Source of the DNA: CAWICD01 sp052267165
GTDB lineage: Bacteria; Vulcanimicrobiota; Vulcanimicrobiia; Vulcanimicrobiales; Vulcanimicrobiaceae
Reading direction: 5' to 3'
Length of the DNA stretch: 64,000 nt
Assembly: GCA_052267165.1 (NCBI GenBank)
Contig: JBKQHO010000061.1
Coordinates: 38,688-102,687 of the forward strand
The position numbers and the translations under genes are program-made. Shown piece by piece: positions 11,616-21,287 of this stretch (positions within the stretch are counted from its first letter, which is position 1; the number at the start of each line of letters is the position of its first letter). The notes under the pieces were generated by a model. It saw only the letters and a list, made by a program, of their open reading frames with translations. It ran no database searches and was not told where the DNA came from.

Positions 11616-13259
11616 TTATCGCGCCAGGACGTAGCTGGTCGAGTGAAGGTATGAGAAGCCTTCCTTCAGGTTGAGCTTTCCCGGCTCGAAGCGCAGCGTG
11701 TGCGCGCCCGCGGTCGGCCATCTCCACGCGAACAAGACCGAGCCCGGGAAGCGGCGCAGCGCGCTCGAGCTGTTTTGCCAAATGCCGGTTTCGTCGAACG
11801 TCTCGCGCCCGTCGATGAACACGCGAGCATGACCGGGCTGACAGCATAGGTCGCCGAGCGTCCCGATTAACGCGATCCCGCTGCCCGTGAAGTGCAGCGT
11901 GGCGGGCAGCTTGGAGATCGTGTCCTTGATCGTGGAAGCGCCGTCCCAGGCCGTTACGCTCGCCGGGGTGTCGCTCGGGGCGAGGGCCGCGGCAGCGATC
12001 ATCAACGAGAACCCGCCGTTGGTTTGCCAGGCGGTGACCGTTCCGGGCGCGGGCGGTCCGTCGAAGAAGCGCGGATACGATCCGTCGGGTTTGCGCGACG
12101 AAGCGGCCGCGGCCGCGTTGCGCAATAGCCAGCTGCGCGCAAAGCGGAGCCCTTCGTCCGACGCGAGCTGGTACATCGCCTCGACCAGCGGCTCGGCGAC
12201 GTCGTTGTCGGCGAGCAGGTCCGCAAAGACGCCGTTCGGGTCGGAGAGCCGCGAGTCGACGGCGTTGGCGGTTGCCACCGCCTGATCGAAATAGTTGCCG
12301 TTGCCGGTCGCATGGAACAGCCCGATGCCGTCCGAGATCATCTCGCCGTTGACCGAGGCGAAGAAGCGGCGCGGCAACTGCGTGCACGAGCCGCCGCGGT
12401 CGAACACGAAGGCGGTGTAGAGCGGCGTGTAGCGGTCCAGGAAATAAAGGCGCGCCGCGGTGTAGTGTTTGGTCGCGAGGTCGAGGTAGCGACGCTGTCC
12501 GGTCGCGTCGAACAACAGCAGCGCCGCTTTGACGGCGGTGGCCTCCGTCTCGAGCGTCTTGATGCGATCGAGATAAGCGTAGGGCTGCTGGTAGCGGATC
12601 GCCTTGCACGCGCCGCCGGTATAAATGTTCGACTGCTCGACCGTTTCGAAGGCGTTGATCGCGTTGCCGAGCGCGCTGAGGTTTCCGCCCGTCGCCTCGA
12701 ACTCGCGCATGTCGGCGACCGCGTCCCAGTTGGCTACGTCGCTCCAGGTGCAGAGCACCCCTGTGAGCCCGCGACAGGGCGGCGGATAGTTCGGAGCCGT
12801 TGCGATCAGCGCGTTCATCGGCGGGACCAGCGCGTTGTCGCGGGTGGTCTTCCAGCGCAAGTAGAGCGTGTAGGTCAGCGAGTCGACGCCCCAGTCGCGA
12901 TTGACCGACGGGCAGACCGGATCGGGGCAGAGCTTCCAGCCCCCGCGCGGATCGAAGTAGCGTTGCAGGAGCGTGTCGGTCGCATCGGAGGCCAATTGCG
13001 AGAACGACGGCACGGCCGCCGCGGCGGCGGTCGCGACCGGCTGGGCCGGTGCGGACGAAGCCGGCGCGGGCGAGCTCGTGACCGGCGGCGCGGATACGCT
13101 CGCCCCCGGCGAACCTTGGACTGCCGGCGACGGGGCGGCGGGTGGAGGCGACGGGGAAACGATCGGCACCGGGACTGGCCGAGGGAGGCAGCCCGCCGGG
13201 AATGTGACCCCCAGGGCCGCGCTCAAAGCCACGGTGCAGCGACCGAGAGAAAACCGCAT
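11616..13259 (-). CDS. secreted six-hairpin glycosidase-like (GH76-like) protein
   Basis: The 547-residue protein starts at 13259, where AAGGAGG sits just upstream of ATG. A signal peptide ends near FPAGC, a weak lipobox candidate, and is followed by about 60 residues rich in Pro, Ala and Ser. The central part has repeated helical hairpins with FDATGQRRYLDLATKHY, GNYFDQAV and NGGFSLMIAAAALA, the look of an alpha/alpha-barrel sugar hydrolase such as family GH76. The last 110 residues (GASTIKDTISKLPATLHF onward) look like a beta-sandwich carbohydrate-binding module. The catalytic Asp pair of GH76 was not identified. Likely surface or periplasmic glycan processing; substrate unknown. Confidence 0.6.
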   Translation of the reverse strand: MRFSLGRCTVALSAALGVTFPAGCLPRPVPVPIVSPSPPPAAPSPAVQGSPGASVSAPPVTSSPAPASSAPAQPVATAAAAAVPSFSQLASDATDTLLQRYFDPRGGWKLCPDPVCPSVNRDWGVDSLTYTLYLRWKTTRDNALVPPMNALIATAPNYPPPCRGLTGVLCTWSDVANWDAVADMREFEATGGNLSALGNAINAFETVEQSNIYTGGACKAIRYQQPYAYLDRIKTLETEATAVKAALLLFDATGQRRYLDLATKHYTAARLYFLDRYTPLYTAFVFDRGGSCTQLPRRFFASVNGEMISDGIGLFHATGNGNYFDQAVATANAVDSRLSDPNGVFADLLADNDVAEPLVEAMYQLASDEGLRFARSWLLRNAAAAASSRKPDGSYPRFFDGPPAPGTVTAWQTNGGFSLMIAAAALAPSDTPASVTAWDGASTIKDTISKLPATLHFTGSGIALIGTLGDLCCQPGHARVFIDGRETFDETGIWQNSSSALRRFPGSVLFAWRWPTAGAHTLRFEPGKLNLKEGFSYLHSTSYVLAR

Positions 13260-13342
13260 GCCGCCTCCTTCGTGCCTAGAGCATACAGCAAAGAGGCGGC
13301 TTGTTCGAGGGAATGCCCCGAGAGGACGACCTCTTGCGAGCG

Positions 13343-14548
13343 TCACACGCGCTCGAGGAGCAGCGCAATACCCTGCCCGATGCCGATGCACATGGTGCAA
13401 AGCGCGTACCTTCCGGCGCGGCGCGCGAGCTCGTAGGTCGCCGTCGTCGCCAGCCGCGCGCCGCTCATTCCCAGCGGATGACCGAGCGCGATCGCGCCGC
13501 CGTTGGGGTTGACGCGCGGGTCGTCGTCGGCCACGCGCAGCAAGCGCAGCACGGCGAGGGCCTGCGAGGCAAAGGCCTCGTTCAGCTCGATCACGTCGAT
13601 CGCTTCGAGCGGAAGCTCGAGCCGCTGCAGCAGGTTGCGGGTTGCCGGCGCCGGCCCGATGCCCATCAAGCGCGGGGCCACGCCGGCGGTGGCCATCCCG
13701 GCGATGCGGGCCTTCGGTTCCAAACCAAATGCTCTGGCCGCCTCGGCCGACGCCAGCAACAGCGCGCAGGCGCCGTCGTTGATCCCAGAGGCGTTCCCCG
13801 CGGTGACGGTGCCGCCGCTGCGAAAGGGCGTCGTCAGCTTCGCAAGCGCCTCGAGCGTCGTCGCGCCGCGAACGTGCTCGTCGATGTCGAAGACGAACGG
13901 CTCGCCGCGTCCGCACGCGACCGTTACCGGCACGAGCTCCTCGGCGAAGCGGCCCGACTCGTGCGCGGCGGCCGCGCGCCGCTGGCTGCGCAGCGCGAAA
14001 CGGTCTTGATCCTCGCGCGAGATGCCGTACTCGAGGGCCACGTTCTCGCCCGTCTCGGGCATCGAGTCGGTCCCGTAGATTTCTTCCATGAGCGGGTTGA
14101 TGAAGCGCCAGCCGATCGTCGTGTCGTAGACGCGCGCGTCACGCGCGAACGCGCTCTCGGCTTTGCCGAACACGTACGGCGCGCGCGACATGCTCTCGAC
14201 GCCGCCGGCCAGCACCAACTCGGCCTCGCCGCTCTTGATCGCGCGCGCGGCTTGACCTACGGCCTCCAGTCCCGAACCGCACAGCCGGTTGACCGTCACG
14301 CCCGGCACGGCAGTCGGCAGACCCGCAAGCAGGACGGCCATCCGCGCAACGTTGCGATTGTCCTCGCCGGACTGGTTGGCGCAGCCGAGGTAGACGTCGT
14401 CGAGCCGGGACCAGTCGACCTCGGGGTTGCGCTCGACGAGGGCCCGGATCGGGATCGCCGCGAGGTCGTCGGTCCGGATCGAGCTGAGCGCTCCGCCGTA
14501 GCGGCCGATCGGCGTGCGGACGGCGTCGCAGATGAAAGCGTCGCTCAT
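13343..14548 (-). CDS. pcaF: acetyl-CoA acyltransferase, 3-oxoadipyl-CoA thiolase-like
   Basis: The 401-residue thiolase cleaves 3-oxoacyl-CoA with CoA. The nucleophile motif NRLCGSGLEAV, GGVESMSRAP, the histidine motif GGAIALGHPLGMSGARL and the C-terminal CMCIGIGQG are all present. Segments such as YLGCANQSGEDNRNVARMA and YDTTIGWRFINP are characteristic of PcaF of the beta-ketoadipate pathway rather than fatty-acid FadA. No other aromatic-degradation genes adjoin it, so the physiological substrate is uncertain. It begins 19 bases after the GGDEF-STAND gene on the same strand. Confidence 0.85.
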   Translation of the reverse strand: MSDAFICDAVRTPIGRYGGALSSIRTDDLAAIPIRALVERNPEVDWSRLDDVYLGCANQSGEDNRNVARMAVLLAGLPTAVPGVTVNRLCGSGLEAVGQAARAIKSGEAELVLAGGVESMSRAPYVFGKAESAFARDARVYDTTIGWRFINPLMEEIYGTDSMPETGENVALEYGISREDQDRFALRSQRRAAAAHESGRFAEELVPVTVACGRGEPFVFDIDEHVRGATTLEALAKLTTPFRSGGTVTAGNASGINDGACALLLASAEAARAFGLEPKARIAGMATAGVAPRLMGIGPAPATRNLLQRLELPLEAIDVIELNEAFASQALAVLRLLRVADDDPRVNPNGGAIALGHPLGMSGARLATTATYELARRAGRYALCTMCIGIGQGIALLLERV

Positions 14549-14567
14549 CGTGCGCGGCGTGCGCGGC

Positions 14568-17500
14568 TCAGGGACCGAGCGCTTCGGCGAGGGCCTCGTC
14601 CGCGCTCAAGCTCGCGCCGGCGGCGGCCGCCGCGTCGTACGCCGCGTCGCCGAGTTTCGCGCGCAGCTTGACGAGCAGCTCGCGGTGCAGGATGTCGTCG
14701 CTGACGCCGTGCTGGCGCGGAGCGTGAACGCTGCCGGCGCGCGCGTCGCAAAAGCCGAGCAATCGCGCTGCACCGGCGTAACGGCGCTCGTCGCAGGCGA
14801 CGAACGCCAGCGCCTGAACCGACCACGTCTGGTTCTCGAGCGTGCCCGTTTCGCTCGCCAGCTCGAAGGCGGATTCCGCGGCCCGGCGCGCGAGTTCGCG
14901 GTCGCCTGCGGCTGCGGCGTATTGCGCGAGGTTCGTCATCGTGTTGAGGATCAGGTCGACCGAGTCCGACTCGTCCGCGAAGCGGACCGCTTCGCGTCCG
15001 ACCTCGAAGGCCTTGGCGCGTTCGCCCGCAGCGAACTCGAGCTCGCTCAGCCACGTCAGCACCGAGCCGACGAAGCGCGCGCTGCCGTAGCGGCGGAAGA
15101 GCGCGATGCTTTCCGCCAGTGCCGCGCGTCGCGACAGCAGGTCGTCCTCGTCGAGGCTCAGCGCGAAGACGCGCAGCGACATGGCGATGCGGATCGGGTC
15201 TTGCAGGCCGCGTGCCAGCGCCAGCGACTCGTCGGCGCTGCGGCTCGCGAGCTCGCGCTCGCCTGGGCAGAACCAGATCAGTGTTTGCGAGAGTGCGCCG
15301 AGCGCTTCGCTCAAACGGTACGGATCGCCGAGCTCCCGACACAGCTCGACGGCCCGTTCCGCCGCGCGCCGTAACTCGTCGGCCGGAAGGTTCCGCGGCG
15401 TGAGCACGAGCCGCACGAGCAGCGCCGCCTCGAGGTCCGGCGGCGCGTTCTCCCCGAGCGCTTGCAGCGCGCGCCGCATCCAGCGCGTCACCTCGCTCGG
15501 CACCACGTCGGCGATGTAGGGCGCGGCCGCGGCGGCGAGCGCGGCGCCCAACTCGTTGTCGCCGCCTGGACCGAGCGCCCATTCCAACGCGTGACGGAAG
15601 TTGTCGAAATCGGGCAAGAGCGATGTTCGCCACTGGCGCGAGGGCGCCGTGTAAAAGAGCGGCGCCGCTTTGCTTGCGACCTCGAGGAACCATTGCGCGT
15701 GCGCTCGCGCCACCTCCTCGGTCTCGTTCGCGGCGCTCAACTTTTCGGCGGCGTAGTCCTTGGTCGTCTCGAGCAAATTGTAGCGCGCCGCCGTCTCGCC
15801 GAAGTTCTCGACGACCAGCGACTTGCGGACGAGTGCCGAGAGGGGCTCCAACACGTCTCGACCGCAAACCGCGCTCGCGGCTTCGAGGTCGAAGCCGCCC
15901 GCGAAGATCGACAAGCGGCGTAAGACGCTGCGCTCGTCGGCGGGGAGCAGCTCGTAGCTCCAATCGAGCATGGCGCGCAGCGTTTGCTGGCGCGGGCGCG
16001 CGCTGCGGTCGCCGCCGGTCAAGATGCTGAAGCGCTCCTTGAGACGGCGCTCGAGCGTCGCCAGGCTGATCCCGCTCAAGCGCGAGGCCGCGAGCTCGAT
16101 CGCGAGCGCGATGCCGTCGAGCCGGCGGCAGATCTCGGCGACGAGCGGTGCCTCCGCTTCGCCGACGGAGAATTTAGCGTTGACGGCTCGGGCGCGCTCG
16201 CTGAAGAGCGCGACGGCGTCGTAGCTCGCGATCGAAGCGGCGGTCGCGTCGCTCTGTGCCGGGGGAGCCGCGAGCAGCGGCAAGCGGTACACGCATTCAC
16301 CGGTGATGCCCAGCGGTTCGCGGCTCGTCGCGAGCACCCGCACGCGCGGGCAACCGCGCACGAGTCCCGCGACGACGTTCGCCGCGGCGTCGATGACGTG
16401 CTCGCAATTGTCGAGCACCAGCAACACCTCCCGCGAGCCGAGCGCCCGCACCAAGTCGTCGGCCGCGTCGGCTTCCGGACGCACGTTGGCGCCGAGCGCA
16501 GCCGCGATCTTGGAGGCCAGGAAGGCCGGGTTCGAGAGTGCCGCCAGGTCGACGAACCAAGCGCCGTCCGGCACCCGATCGAGAAACTCGGCGGCGACGT
16601 GCAGCGCGACGCGCGTCTTACCGCTGCCGCCCAGACCGACGACGCTGACCAGGCGGTGCTCCTCGAGCAACGCGCGCACCTGCTCCGTCTCGGCGCGCCG
16701 TCCGACCAGACGCGTCAAATAGAGCGGCAGGTTGTTGGGTCGGCCGAGCCGTTCGCGCGGAGCGGGCGCCGCAGCCGAGGCGTAACCGCGCGCGACGACC
16801 CGATCGCGGCCGTCGCGTTTGGCTTGCGAAAGCGCGTCGTCGGCGGCGCGCACGAGCTGCTCGTATGTGGTTCCGGGGCGCGGCACCATCGCCGCGACGC
16901 CCACGCTCGCGGTCAGATGGCCGAGTGGCGACGCGCCGTTGACGATGCCGAGCCTCGCAAGCGTCGCGCGAAAGCGCTCGCCGACCGCGATCCCGCCCTG
17001 GAGCTCGGTCGCCGGCAGCAGCGCGACGAACGCTTCACCGCCGTACCGTGCGCACAGGTCGGCCGGGCGCGCGAGTGCCGAGGCGAGCGCATGACCTATT
17101 TGGCGCAAGGACAGATCGCCGGCTTGATGGCCGTACGAGTCGTTCAAGAGCTTGAAGCGGTCGAGGCCGAGCATCGCCACGCATACCGACGACTGCTCGC
17201 GCATCGCGCGCGCCCACTCGGTTGCGATCGCGCTTTGGAAGCGGCGCGCGTCGGCGACGCCGGTTAAGGGATCGGTGCTGGGCGTTTCGGGCGAAGGTTC
17301 GTCCGGCTGGCGGAAGCACTCTTGCTGCAGGCGCGCACCGACGAACAGTCCGCAGGATTCGAGCAGCGACAGCAGCTCGGCGTCGTCCGTGGGCTCGCCC
17401 TCGAAGCGAAGCTCGCCGAGGATCTGCGAATCGAAACGGATCGGGATGCTCCAGGACCGGCACCAGGCCTCGCCCAGCCCCGAGTCGTAGGCGGTCGTCT

Positions 17501-17717
17501 CGCCCTCGGGCTCGCGCAAAAGGACCGAGACGCGGCTTGCGCCCGCCAACAGCAGCAGCGCGGCGCAGCATCGCGGCCACAGCTCGGCGACCGGCTTGGC
17601 GAAGGCTAGCACGCCTGCCACCGTGCGCACGAGATTGGCGCGGCGCAAGGCCTCGGAATGCGGGCTTCTGCGTTCCCCGGGTAGGAGAACGAGCGGGCTG
17701 CGACCGGACTGAGGCAT
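14568..17717 (-). CDS. GGDEF domain fused to STAND ATPase with TPR-like C-terminus
   Basis: A 1,049-residue multidomain signalling protein. Residues 1-145 look like a GAF-type sensor. Residues about 150-310 are a GGDEF domain with GGEAF near 224 in the signature position and an RPAD inhibitory site just before it. From about 335 a STAND-type NTPase follows: LVGRRAETEQV, Walker A GLGGSGKT near 360, VLLVLDNCEH as Walker B, TSREPLGITGE, and the winged-helix tract TLRAMLDWSYELL. The last 400 residues are alanine-rich helical repeats of TPR type. STAND proteins normally couple ligand sensing to an output; here the output module appears to be a diguanylate cyclase. The GGEAF variation may affect activity. 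Confidence 0.85.
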   Translation of the reverse strand: MPQSGRSPLVLLPGERRSPHSEALRRANLVRTVAGVLAFAKPVAELWPRCCAALLLLAGASRVSVLLREPEGETTAYDSGLGEAWCRSWSIPIRFDSQILGELRFEGEPTDDAELLSLLESCGLFVGARLQQECFRQPDEPSPETPSTDPLTGVADARRFQSAIATEWARAMREQSSVCVAMLGLDRFKLLNDSYGHQAGDLSLRQIGHALASALARPADLCARYGGEAFVALLPATELQGGIAVGERFRATLARLGIVNGASPLGHLTASVGVAAMVPRPGTTYEQLVRAADDALSQAKRDGRDRVVARGYASAAAPAPRERLGRPNNLPLYLTRLVGRRAETEQVRALLEEHRLVSVVGLGGSGKTRVALHVAAEFLDRVPDGAWFVDLAALSNPAFLASKIAAALGANVRPEADAADDLVRALGSREVLLVLDNCEHVIDAAANVVAGLVRGCPRVRVLATSREPLGITGECVYRLPLLAAPPAQSDATAASIASYDAVALFSERARAVNAKFSVGEAEAPLVAEICRRLDGIALAIELAASRLSGISLATLERRLKERFSILTGGDRSARPRQQTLRAMLDWSYELLPADERSVLRRLSIFAGGFDLEAASAVCGRDVLEPLSALVRKSLVVENFGETAARYNLLETTKDYAAEKLSAANETEEVARAHAQWFLEVASKAAPLFYTAPSRQWRTSLLPDFDNFRHALEWALGPGGDNELGAALAAAAAPYIADVVPSEVTRWMRRALQALGENAPPDLEAALLVRLVLTPRNLPADELRRAAERAVELCRELGDPYRLSEALGALSQTLIWFCPGERELASRSADESLALARGLQDPIRIAMSLRVFALSLDEDDLLSRRAALAESIALFRRYGSARFVGSVLTWLSELEFAAGERAKAFEVGREAVRFADESDSVDLILNTMTNLAQYAAAAGDRELARRAAESAFELASETGTLENQTWSVQALAFVACDERRYAGAARLLGFCDARAGSVHAPRQHGVSDDILHRELLVKLRAKLGDAAYDAAAAAGASLSADEALAEALGP

Positions 17718-17762
17718 ATCGATTTATCGGGATTCTTGTGCCCGGCCGTCGTACTCGCCTGC

Positions 17763-19778
17763 GTGACCGACACGCGACAGGCCGCCTCGCTTCAAAAACG
17801 CGCCGCCGAACTACGCGCGCAGCTCGAGGAGGCGAATTACAATTATCACGTCTTGGACGCGCCGGCGATCAGCGACGAGCAATACGACGCGCTGCTCGAA
17901 GAGCTCGTCAAGCTCGAAGAAACGCATCCCGAGCTGGTCACGCCCGATTCGCCGACCCAGCACGTCGGCGGCGTGTCGCTCTCGGAGTTTCCACCGTACC
18001 GGCATACGGTCCCGATGCTCTCGCTGGCCAACGCCTTCGACGAAGCGGAGCTGCGCGCGTTCGACGCGCGTGTGCGGCGGCTGGCGGGCTCGAGCCCGGC
18101 TTACGTCTGCGAGCTGAAGATCGACGGGCTGGCGATCTCGCTGCACTACGAGGCGGGGAAACTGACGGCGGCGGGAACGCGCGGCGACGGCAACGTCGGC
18201 GAAGAGGTGACGCCCAACGTCCGTACCGTCCGCGAGATTCCGCGCGCGCTCAAAGACGGGTTTCCGGCGCGGCTGGACGCGCGCGGCGAGGTCTACCTGC
18301 GCAAGAGCGACTTCGAGGCGCTCAACCGGACGCGCGCGGCCGCGGGCAAGCCGCTGTTCGCCAACCCGCGCAACACCGCGGCCGGCGGTTTGCGGCAAAA
18401 GGATGCGCGCCTCACCGCCGAACGCAAGCTCTCGTTCTTCGCGTACGCGATCGGCGCGTTCGAAGGGCACGAGCGGCCGCGCACGCAGTACGACTTGCTC
18501 GAGTACCTGAGTCGCATCGGTTTAGCGGTGAACCTGGCCGGAGCCGAGCGGTGCGCGACGATCGACGAGGTGATCGCATTTTGCGCGCGCTGGGAGAGCG
18601 AGCGCGAGACGCTCGATTACGAGATCGACGGCATCGTCATCAAGGTCGACGATCTCGAGCTGCAGTCGCGTCTGGGCTACGCCGGCAAGGATCCGCGCTG
18701 GGCCACCGCCTTCAAGTTTCGGGCGCGCGAGGCGCGCACCAAGCTGCTCGACATCGGCGTCAACGTCAGCCGCACGGGCAAGCTCAACCCGTATGCGATT
18801 CTGGAGCCGGTCCTCATCGGCGGCGTCACCGTGCAGAACGCGACGCTGCACAACGAAGCCGACATCGTGCGCAAGGACATTCGGATCGGGGATACGGTCA
18901 TCGTCCATCGCGCAGGCGACGTCATCCCGTACGTCGTCGGTCCGGTGCTCGAACTGCGGCCGCCGAGCGCGCGCGTCTACAAGCTGCCCGAACGCTGTCC
19001 GGTCTGCAACTCGAAGGTCGAGCGCCCGGAGGGCGACGCGTTCTCGTACTGCACGAACATCTCGTGTCCGGCGCAGCTGCGCGAACGCGTGCGCCACTAC
19101 TGCTCGCGCGGAGCGATGGACATCGAGGGGATCGGCGACGTGCTGGCGAGCGCGCTGGTCGAGTCGAAGCTGGTGACGCACGTCGCCGATCTGTACGACC
19201 TCACCGCCGAGAAGCTGGGGAGCTTGCCGCGCATGGGCGATAAGTCGATCGCGAACATTCTCGACGCGATCGAAGGCTCGAAGATGCGCGGGCTCGCGCG
19301 GCTGCTAGCGGCTCTCAACATCCGTTACGTCGGCGGCCAGAACGCCGCGCTCTTGGCGAGCGAGTTCGGCTCGAGCGACGCGCTCGAGGCGGCGACCAAG
19401 GACGACCTGGTGCGGGTCGAGGGCATCGGCGAGCAGATCGCCGAGAGCGTCGCGTTCTTCTTCGCGCAGCCGCAGAACCGGGCCGCGCTCGAGCGCTTGC
19501 GGGCCCACGGCGTCGGGATGACGGCGCCCAAGCGCGAACGCGCCCCAGCCGGGGCGCTGGCCGGCAAGACGCTCGTTTTGACGGGGACGCTGCCGAGCCT
19601 GACGCGCGACGAGGCGAGCGCGCTGATCGAGGAAGCCGGCGGCAAAGTCAGTTCGTCGGTCAGCAAGAAGACCGACTACGTGGTCGCGGGGGAAGCCGCC
19701 GGTTCCAAGCTGACCAAGGCCGAGAGCCTCGGCGTCGCGATCCTCGACGAGGCGGAACTGCGCAAATTGCTCGGATAG
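17763..19778 (+). CDS. ligA: NAD-dependent DNA ligase
   Basis: LigA seals nicks during replication and repair using NAD as AMP donor. The adenylation lysine sits in CELKIDGLAIS near residue 118. An OB fold follows, then a four-cysteine zinc site (CPVC with CTNISC), helix-hairpin-helix repeats (IEGIGD, VEGIGEQIAES) and a C-terminal BRCT domain (GKTLVLTGTLPSLTRDEA). GTG at 17763 gives 671 residues, the usual length; a TTG at 17736 in the same frame is the alternative. Neither has a strong ribosome site. It diverges from the GGDEF-STAND gene with under 50 bases between them. Confidence 0.97.
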   Translation: MTDTRQAASLQKRAAELRAQLEEANYNYHVLDAPAISDEQYDALLEELVKLEETHPELVTPDSPTQHVGGVSLSEFPPYRHTVPMLSLANAFDEAELRAFDARVRRLAGSSPAYVCELKIDGLAISLHYEAGKLTAAGTRGDGNVGEEVTPNVRTVREIPRALKDGFPARLDARGEVYLRKSDFEALNRTRAAAGKPLFANPRNTAAGGLRQKDARLTAERKLSFFAYAIGAFEGHERPRTQYDLLEYLSRIGLAVNLAGAERCATIDEVIAFCARWESERETLDYEIDGIVIKVDDLELQSRLGYAGKDPRWATAFKFRAREARTKLLDIGVNVSRTGKLNPYAILEPVLIGGVTVQNATLHNEADIVRKDIRIGDTVIVHRAGDVIPYVVGPVLELRPPSARVYKLPERCPVCNSKVERPEGDAFSYCTNISCPAQLRERVRHYCSRGAMDIEGIGDVLASALVESKLVTHVADLYDLTAEKLGSLPRMGDKSIANILDAIEGSKMRGLARLLAALNIRYVGGQNAALLASEFGSSDALEAATKDDLVRVEGIGEQIAESVAFFFAQPQNRAALERLRAHGVGMTAPKRERAPAGALAGKTLVLTGTLPSLTRDEASALIEEAGGKVSSSVSKKTDYVVAGEAAGSKLTKAESLGVAILDEAELRKLLG

Positions 19779-19867
19779 GCAGGGCTCGGACTCGCCGGCT
19801 CCGTATCGCCAGCCATTCGGGGTTCGCCCCGGGGACAATTGAAGATTTCAACTGTGGAGTGTAACTC

Positions 19868-21115
19868 ATGCCGAAAAATGCTTTCGGCCACCCGCAGCCT
19901 ACTTCGCGCACACCACGTGCGCCCGAGGCTGATGTGGCTACCCGCGGATTCGCGACTCGCGCGATCCGGACCGGACAGGATCCTTGCAGTGCCACCGGCT
20001 CGACCATCGTCCCCGTGTACCAGACGGCCACCTTCACGCAGGAGGCCGTCGGGCGCACCAAAGGCTTCGACTACTCGCGCTCGGGCAACCCGACCCGGCT
20101 TGCGCTCGAGAAGCAGCTGGCCGACCTCGAGGGCGCGCGCTTCGCGAGCGCCTTCGGCTCCGGGATGGCCGCCGCAGCCGGCGCCGCCGCGCTGCTGCGA
20201 GCGGGCGACCACATCATCGCGACCCGCGACCTGTACGGCGGGACGCACCGGCTTTTCGCCGACGTCTTGACGCGCTACGGCATCACCACCAGTTTCGTCG
20301 ACATGTGCGATCTCGACGTGACGCGCGCGGCGATCCGCCCCAACACGAAGCTCTTCTGGGTCGAGACGCCGACCAACCCGCTCCTGAAGATCATCGACAT
20401 CGCGGGCGTCGCGCGGCTGCGCCGCCCGGGTCAAGTCGTCGCGGTCGACAACACGTTCGCGACGCCGTATTGGCAGAGCCCGCTCGCGCTCGGCGCCGAC
20501 GTCGTGATGCACTCGACGACGAAGTATCTCAACGGCCATAGCGACGTGGTCGGCGGCATCGTCATCACCGACGATCCCGAGCTGCACGCCGAGATCGCGT
20601 TCCATCAGAATGCCGTCGGCGCCGTGCCCGGTCCGTGGGACTCGTATCTGACGCTGCGCGGAGCGAAGACGCTGGCGCTGCGCATGCGCGAGCACGAGCG
20701 CAACGCGCGCGCGGTCGCGCACTTCCTCGAGTCGCGCGACGACGTGGCCCTGGTCTACTATCCCGGTCTCGCATCGCATCCGCAGCACGACCTGGCGAGG
20801 CGCCAGATGCGCGGCTTCGGCGGCGTCGTCTCGCTGCGCGTGCGCGGCGGCGGCGAGCGCGCGCTCGAACTGGTCAAGCACCTGCGCATCTTCAACCTCG
20901 CGACCTCGCTCGGCGGGGTCGAGTCGCTGGTCTGCAGCCCGCCGACGATGACGCACGGCTCGGTGCCGGCGGAGCGCAAGACCGAGCTCGGAATCACCGA
21001 CGACCTGATCCGGCTCTCGGTCGGGATCGAGGACGAAGCCGATCTGCTCGAGGACTTGGCGCACGCGCTCGACGCCACGCTCGAACTGGCCGAACGCGAA
21101 GCCCTGCTCGCTTAA
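19868..21115 (+). CDS. cystathionine gamma-synthase/lyase family PLP enzyme
   Basis: The 415-residue Cys/Met metabolism enzyme uses pyridoxal phosphate for gamma-elimination or replacement. The family tracts YSRSGNPTR, ASAFGSGMAA, DLYGGTHRLF and VETPTNPLL are visible. The cofactor lysine lies in STTKYLNGHSDV. The first 25 residues are an unusual charged extension. GTGGAG precedes the ATG. The sequence does not separate MetB from MetC or CGL activity with certainty. It stands alone, so sulfur amino acid interconversion is the general role. Confidence 0.92.
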   Translation: MPKNAFGHPQPTSRTPRAPEADVATRGFATRAIRTGQDPCSATGSTIVPVYQTATFTQEAVGRTKGFDYSRSGNPTRLALEKQLADLEGARFASAFGSGMAAAAGAAALLRAGDHIIATRDLYGGTHRLFADVLTRYGITTSFVDMCDLDVTRAAIRPNTKLFWVETPTNPLLKIIDIAGVARLRRPGQVVAVDNTFATPYWQSPLALGADVVMHSTTKYLNGHSDVVGGIVITDDPELHAEIAFHQNAVGAVPGPWDSYLTLRGAKTLALRMREHERNARAVAHFLESRDDVALVYYPGLASHPQHDLARRQMRGFGGVVSLRVRGGGERALELVKHLRIFNLATSLGGVESLVCSPPTMTHGSVPAERKTELGITDDLIRLSVGIEDEADLLEDLAHALDATLELAEREALLA

Positions 21116-21287
21116 GCAGCGAACGAGCAATTCGTTCTAACCCTTAACCAGGGACGAGCGGCTCGAAAGAACCCGAAGATTGGAACTCGCGTGCGGCGAG
21201 CGGAACCTCGGCCGCACGCGCTGAACCGTCGTGTCCCGCCCGCAGCGCAGACTGTTTGCGCGGAACGACTTGACTTTGGAGATGCAA

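Noticed and set aside
12312..13436. Plus-strand open frame opposite the glycosidase-like gene
   Set aside because: Antisense shadow of a gene with a strong ribosome site and signal peptide.
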